Shown here one piece after another: positions 61,558 through 64,000 of a DNA stretch of 64,000 nucleotides (position 1 is the stretch's first letter; each line of letters opens with the position of its first letter). A program made the translations under genes and the position numbers. The stretch is from Blastocystis sp. Blastoise (taxonomy: Eukaryota > Sar > Bigyra > Opalinata > Blastocystidae), in assembly GCA_039096225.1 (NCBI GenBank), contig JBBPEB010000005.1, forward strand, positions 1 to 64,000, read 5' to 3'. A model generated the notes under the pieces. It ran no database searches, was not told the origin of the DNA, and was given only the letters and a program-made list of their open reading frames with translations.

Positions 61558-62362
61558 ATCAGGTTATGATCTAATTGAAATCTAAATACTGTACACATTA
61601 TTTCTAGTTTTGTTTTCTAAAAATATATCTTTATTCATGATTGCTATAATAGAAATATATATATATATATATATTATGATTGTTATGAGTAACATATAGA
61701 TAAATATAATAATTTTTATTTTAACAAAACAAAAAAAAAATAGAAGAAGAAACTGGACACAGATCAAAACACGAAAAAGAAAAGAAGATATAGATAAGTG
61801 TTGCTATCTATTAATGAAATATATACAGCAACAACTACAATCTTAAAGTCTGAAAATACTAATAAATTTAATTATTAGAATTATAAACCGACTAAAAGAG
61901 AAAAAACTGTTGCTTTACAAAAAGAAATACAGACTAGCATGACACCAATAGTAATTATAATATATATATACATATATAAATAATAAGAAATATTTATATG
62001 GATATACTAAGTTAAATATTAAGATAAAGAAAGAAATGGATGCTAATTCAATAACACCATAGATGACATAATATAGAAATGGGTAGAGAAATAAAAAGAG
62101 TATACTTTTTAAATGTATAATAATATATATATACATTAAAAAAAGTGATAAAAAAAAAAAGGGATTTCAAAATAATCGATAAAAACTAGAGTTATCAAAT
62201 AAATAGTAAATAGAGGATATTATAATTAATAAATATAAAAATAACTCACACAAAATAAATCTTAATGACATAAAGTAGAGTTCAATGTATTAGGAGATAT
62301 ATAAAGGAAAATAGTATTAGATAACAACTAGGATATTTGAAAATATATAAATAAACAATAAA

Positions 62363-62395
<33 letters not shown>

Positions 62396-62565
62396 GAATA
62401 AAAAATGAAAAATCATCAACTAGAATAAACAAAAGGGTACAAAAAGTTTTAAATAAATTTATATATAAATATAAGCAAAAGTATATAAAAAATAAAATAA
62501 TGATATTATGTTTTATAATAATTTATACAAAAAGAATAAATACATATAGAGAATACAATAAATAG
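61558..62565. other. Intergenic region with long poly-A run
   Basis: About 1 kb without a recognisable gene, between the third inhibitor (+) and the 3' end of the kinase (-). It contains an uninterrupted run of about 30 A at 62362-62393 and shorter A runs near 61730 and 62150. It is read as poly-U by a transcript of the minus-strand kinase gene. Confidence 0.5.
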
Positions 62566-63795
62566 TTACTGACTTCTATTTGTATATAGAAGTTCCGGAT
62601 GATATTTCAGCATTTCTAAATAAGCTTGTTTCTTTAATAAAGGAATATCTTTAGTATTACAAGAATCGATATTTAATTGAATAGCATCAGAACACGATTG
62701 AACGTATAAATCGTCTTCATTAAATATATCTTCAAAATAAGGATGATGAAGTAATTGATAAGCATTCCATCTCTTACGAGGATCTACTTGTAAACATTTC
62801 GATAATAAATCTAAAAATAATGGATCTATTTGAGAATTATGAAATAATGAAATAGACTTCGGTTTAACTTTAGAATAACAACTTTGAACAAATTGTAATG
62901 CACTACTATTATTAATAAAGGAGACATCACTTGGTATTCCAAAATAACTGAAGATCAATTCAAGTTGAGCTAAAACATTATTACAACGTAATAAAGGAGT
63001 ATGACCCACCATTTCATAAATAATAAGACCATATGCCCAAATATCTATTTTCTCATTATATTCACATTCTAATAATAACTCAGGAGCACGATACCAACGA
63101 CTAACTACATAAAGAGACATTGTTTCCTTCTTTTCACGAGCTAAACCTAAATCACAGATCTTAGTCAAAGAATCTTTATTCACTAAAATATTTCCTGGTT
63201 TCAAATCACGATGAATCAATCCATTTTGATGAAGACAATTAATAGCACATAATATCTGATAACTCATATACTTTACATGGTTCATTGATAAAGACTGATT
63301 ATCAATAACCCAACGAAGATCCATATCCATAGCCTCCATCACAAAATAAACATCATTAAATTGATTAAATGATGATGGAGCTAATATTTCATAAAAAGTA
63401 ACAATATTCTTATGCTTTATATTAGATAAAATCTTAATTTCACGTAAAGCACTCTTTGCATGACTTATCGTATCAAAAGCATCAATCATTCGTTTTATAG
63501 ATACTATTTCACCAGTTTCATTCATCTTAGCTCTATATACTTCACCATAAGTACCATGACCTAAACATTCCAAAATCGAGTATGTACTCCTTAATGGATA
63601 AGATCTTGTCTAAATAAACAAAAAAATGATATCAAGATTTATAACAAAGTGTGTAAATAAGTATACATTGAATGGCTGTACAACTGTAGTTGGAGACAGT
63701 TGTGTATTAGATTTATATATATTCATTGGAACTTTGTCTCGATAATAATTACTTAAATAATTTGTTTCTTCCATTTGGCCCGTAATTACTGTCAT
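62566..63795 (-). CDS. MAPK-like CMGC protein kinase
   Basis: Exons 63795-63667 and 63609-62566, phase 0, give 390 residues. A complete kinase domain is present: Gly loop GHGTYGEVY (about 61-69), ATP-anchoring Lys82 in VSIKRM, ALREIKIL helix, HRDLKPGN (Asp178), the magnesium motif as DLG (196-198) rather than DFG, and SRWYRAPELLL. The activation segment reads TMSLYVVSRWYRAPE, so the MAPK T-x-Y position is Ser208-Leu-Tyr210. SRWYRAPE and LLSKCLQVDPRKRWNAYQLL place it among MAPK/CDK-type kinases, closest in layout to MAP kinases. The C-terminal tail is about 50 residues. Key catalytic residues are intact, so it should be active. The orthologue cannot be named from sequence alone. Confidence 0.85.
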
Positions 63796-64000
63796 CTTGA
63801 ACCTAATTAAAGAGAATTACCAGTAATAAAGCGACAAAAACCAGTCAATCTTCCAAAAAAATAATATAATCTTTACAAACTCAATAAAAAACAATTTGGT
63901 TCGTAAATTCCCTTGTTTTTGATGTTTTGCCAAGAGTTAATTGTGCTTATGACCAAAGAATGAGATAAAACATGGATCACGAATCTCATTGGCTATTTCC
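63796..64000. other. Upstream region of the kinase gene at window end
   Basis: 205 bp that must hold the kinase promoter and leader. No other feature was seen. Confidence 0.45.

Overview
The window is nuclear DNA of an intron-rich, extremely AT-rich eukaryote; by eye about one base in five is G or C. The gene set (URB2-like ribosome-assembly factor, GLE1, AFG2, TIM13, dynactin p22-like subunit, ubiquilin, Pol III subunit RPC6, ribosomal protein S11, tRNA adenosine deaminase, a giant HECT ligase) is typical of opisthokonts or amoebozoans. The composition, poly-asparagine tracts coded by AAT and TA-filled introns would fit an early-diverging AT-rich fungus such as a gut chytrid, but this placement is inference.

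Layout. 1-5 kb: ubiquilin (+) and a dynactin p22-like gene (+). 5.2-12 kb: 23-exon URB2-like gene (-). 12.6-24 kb: an unrecognised 60-residue spliced protein (+) and a 3,482-residue coiled-coil protein (+). 24.5-42.3 kb: 35-exon giant HECT ubiquitin ligase (-). 42.8-48.8 kb: RPC6 (-) and AFG2 AAA ATPase (-). 49-51.8 kb: GLE1 (+) and RPS11 (+). 52.1-55.5 kb: a probable regulator (-) joining two winged-helix-like segments, a PDZ-like module and a RanBP2-like zinc finger. 56.3-59.6 kb: TIM13 (+), a possible CaaX-box protein (-), ADAT1/TAD1 (+). 59.7-61.6 kb: three potato-inhibitor-I-type protease inhibitor genes. 62.5-63.8 kb: a MAPK-like kinase (-). No tRNA, rRNA, CRISPR array or transposon was recognised.

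I rebuilt gene models by hand from reading frame and splice signals; most exon junctions were checked for phase. About a hundred introns follow GTAT...TAG and are filled with TA or TAA/ATT microsatellite. Three do not: they begin ATATCC, end AC and carry a TTCCTTAAT-like branch site 8-9 nt before the end, the signature of minor (U12-type) AT-AC introns. Two lie in the URB2-like gene and one in RPC6. All three keep the reading frame and have no usable GT-AG alternative.

Other points of interest are introns made only of alternating TA, stop-free in-frame introns, a recurrent CpG-containing word (ATTCCCGTGA / CCCGCGGG) found in exons in all frames and upstream of two genes, the mixed-domain regulator, and the protease-inhibitor cluster with varied reactive loops and localisation.
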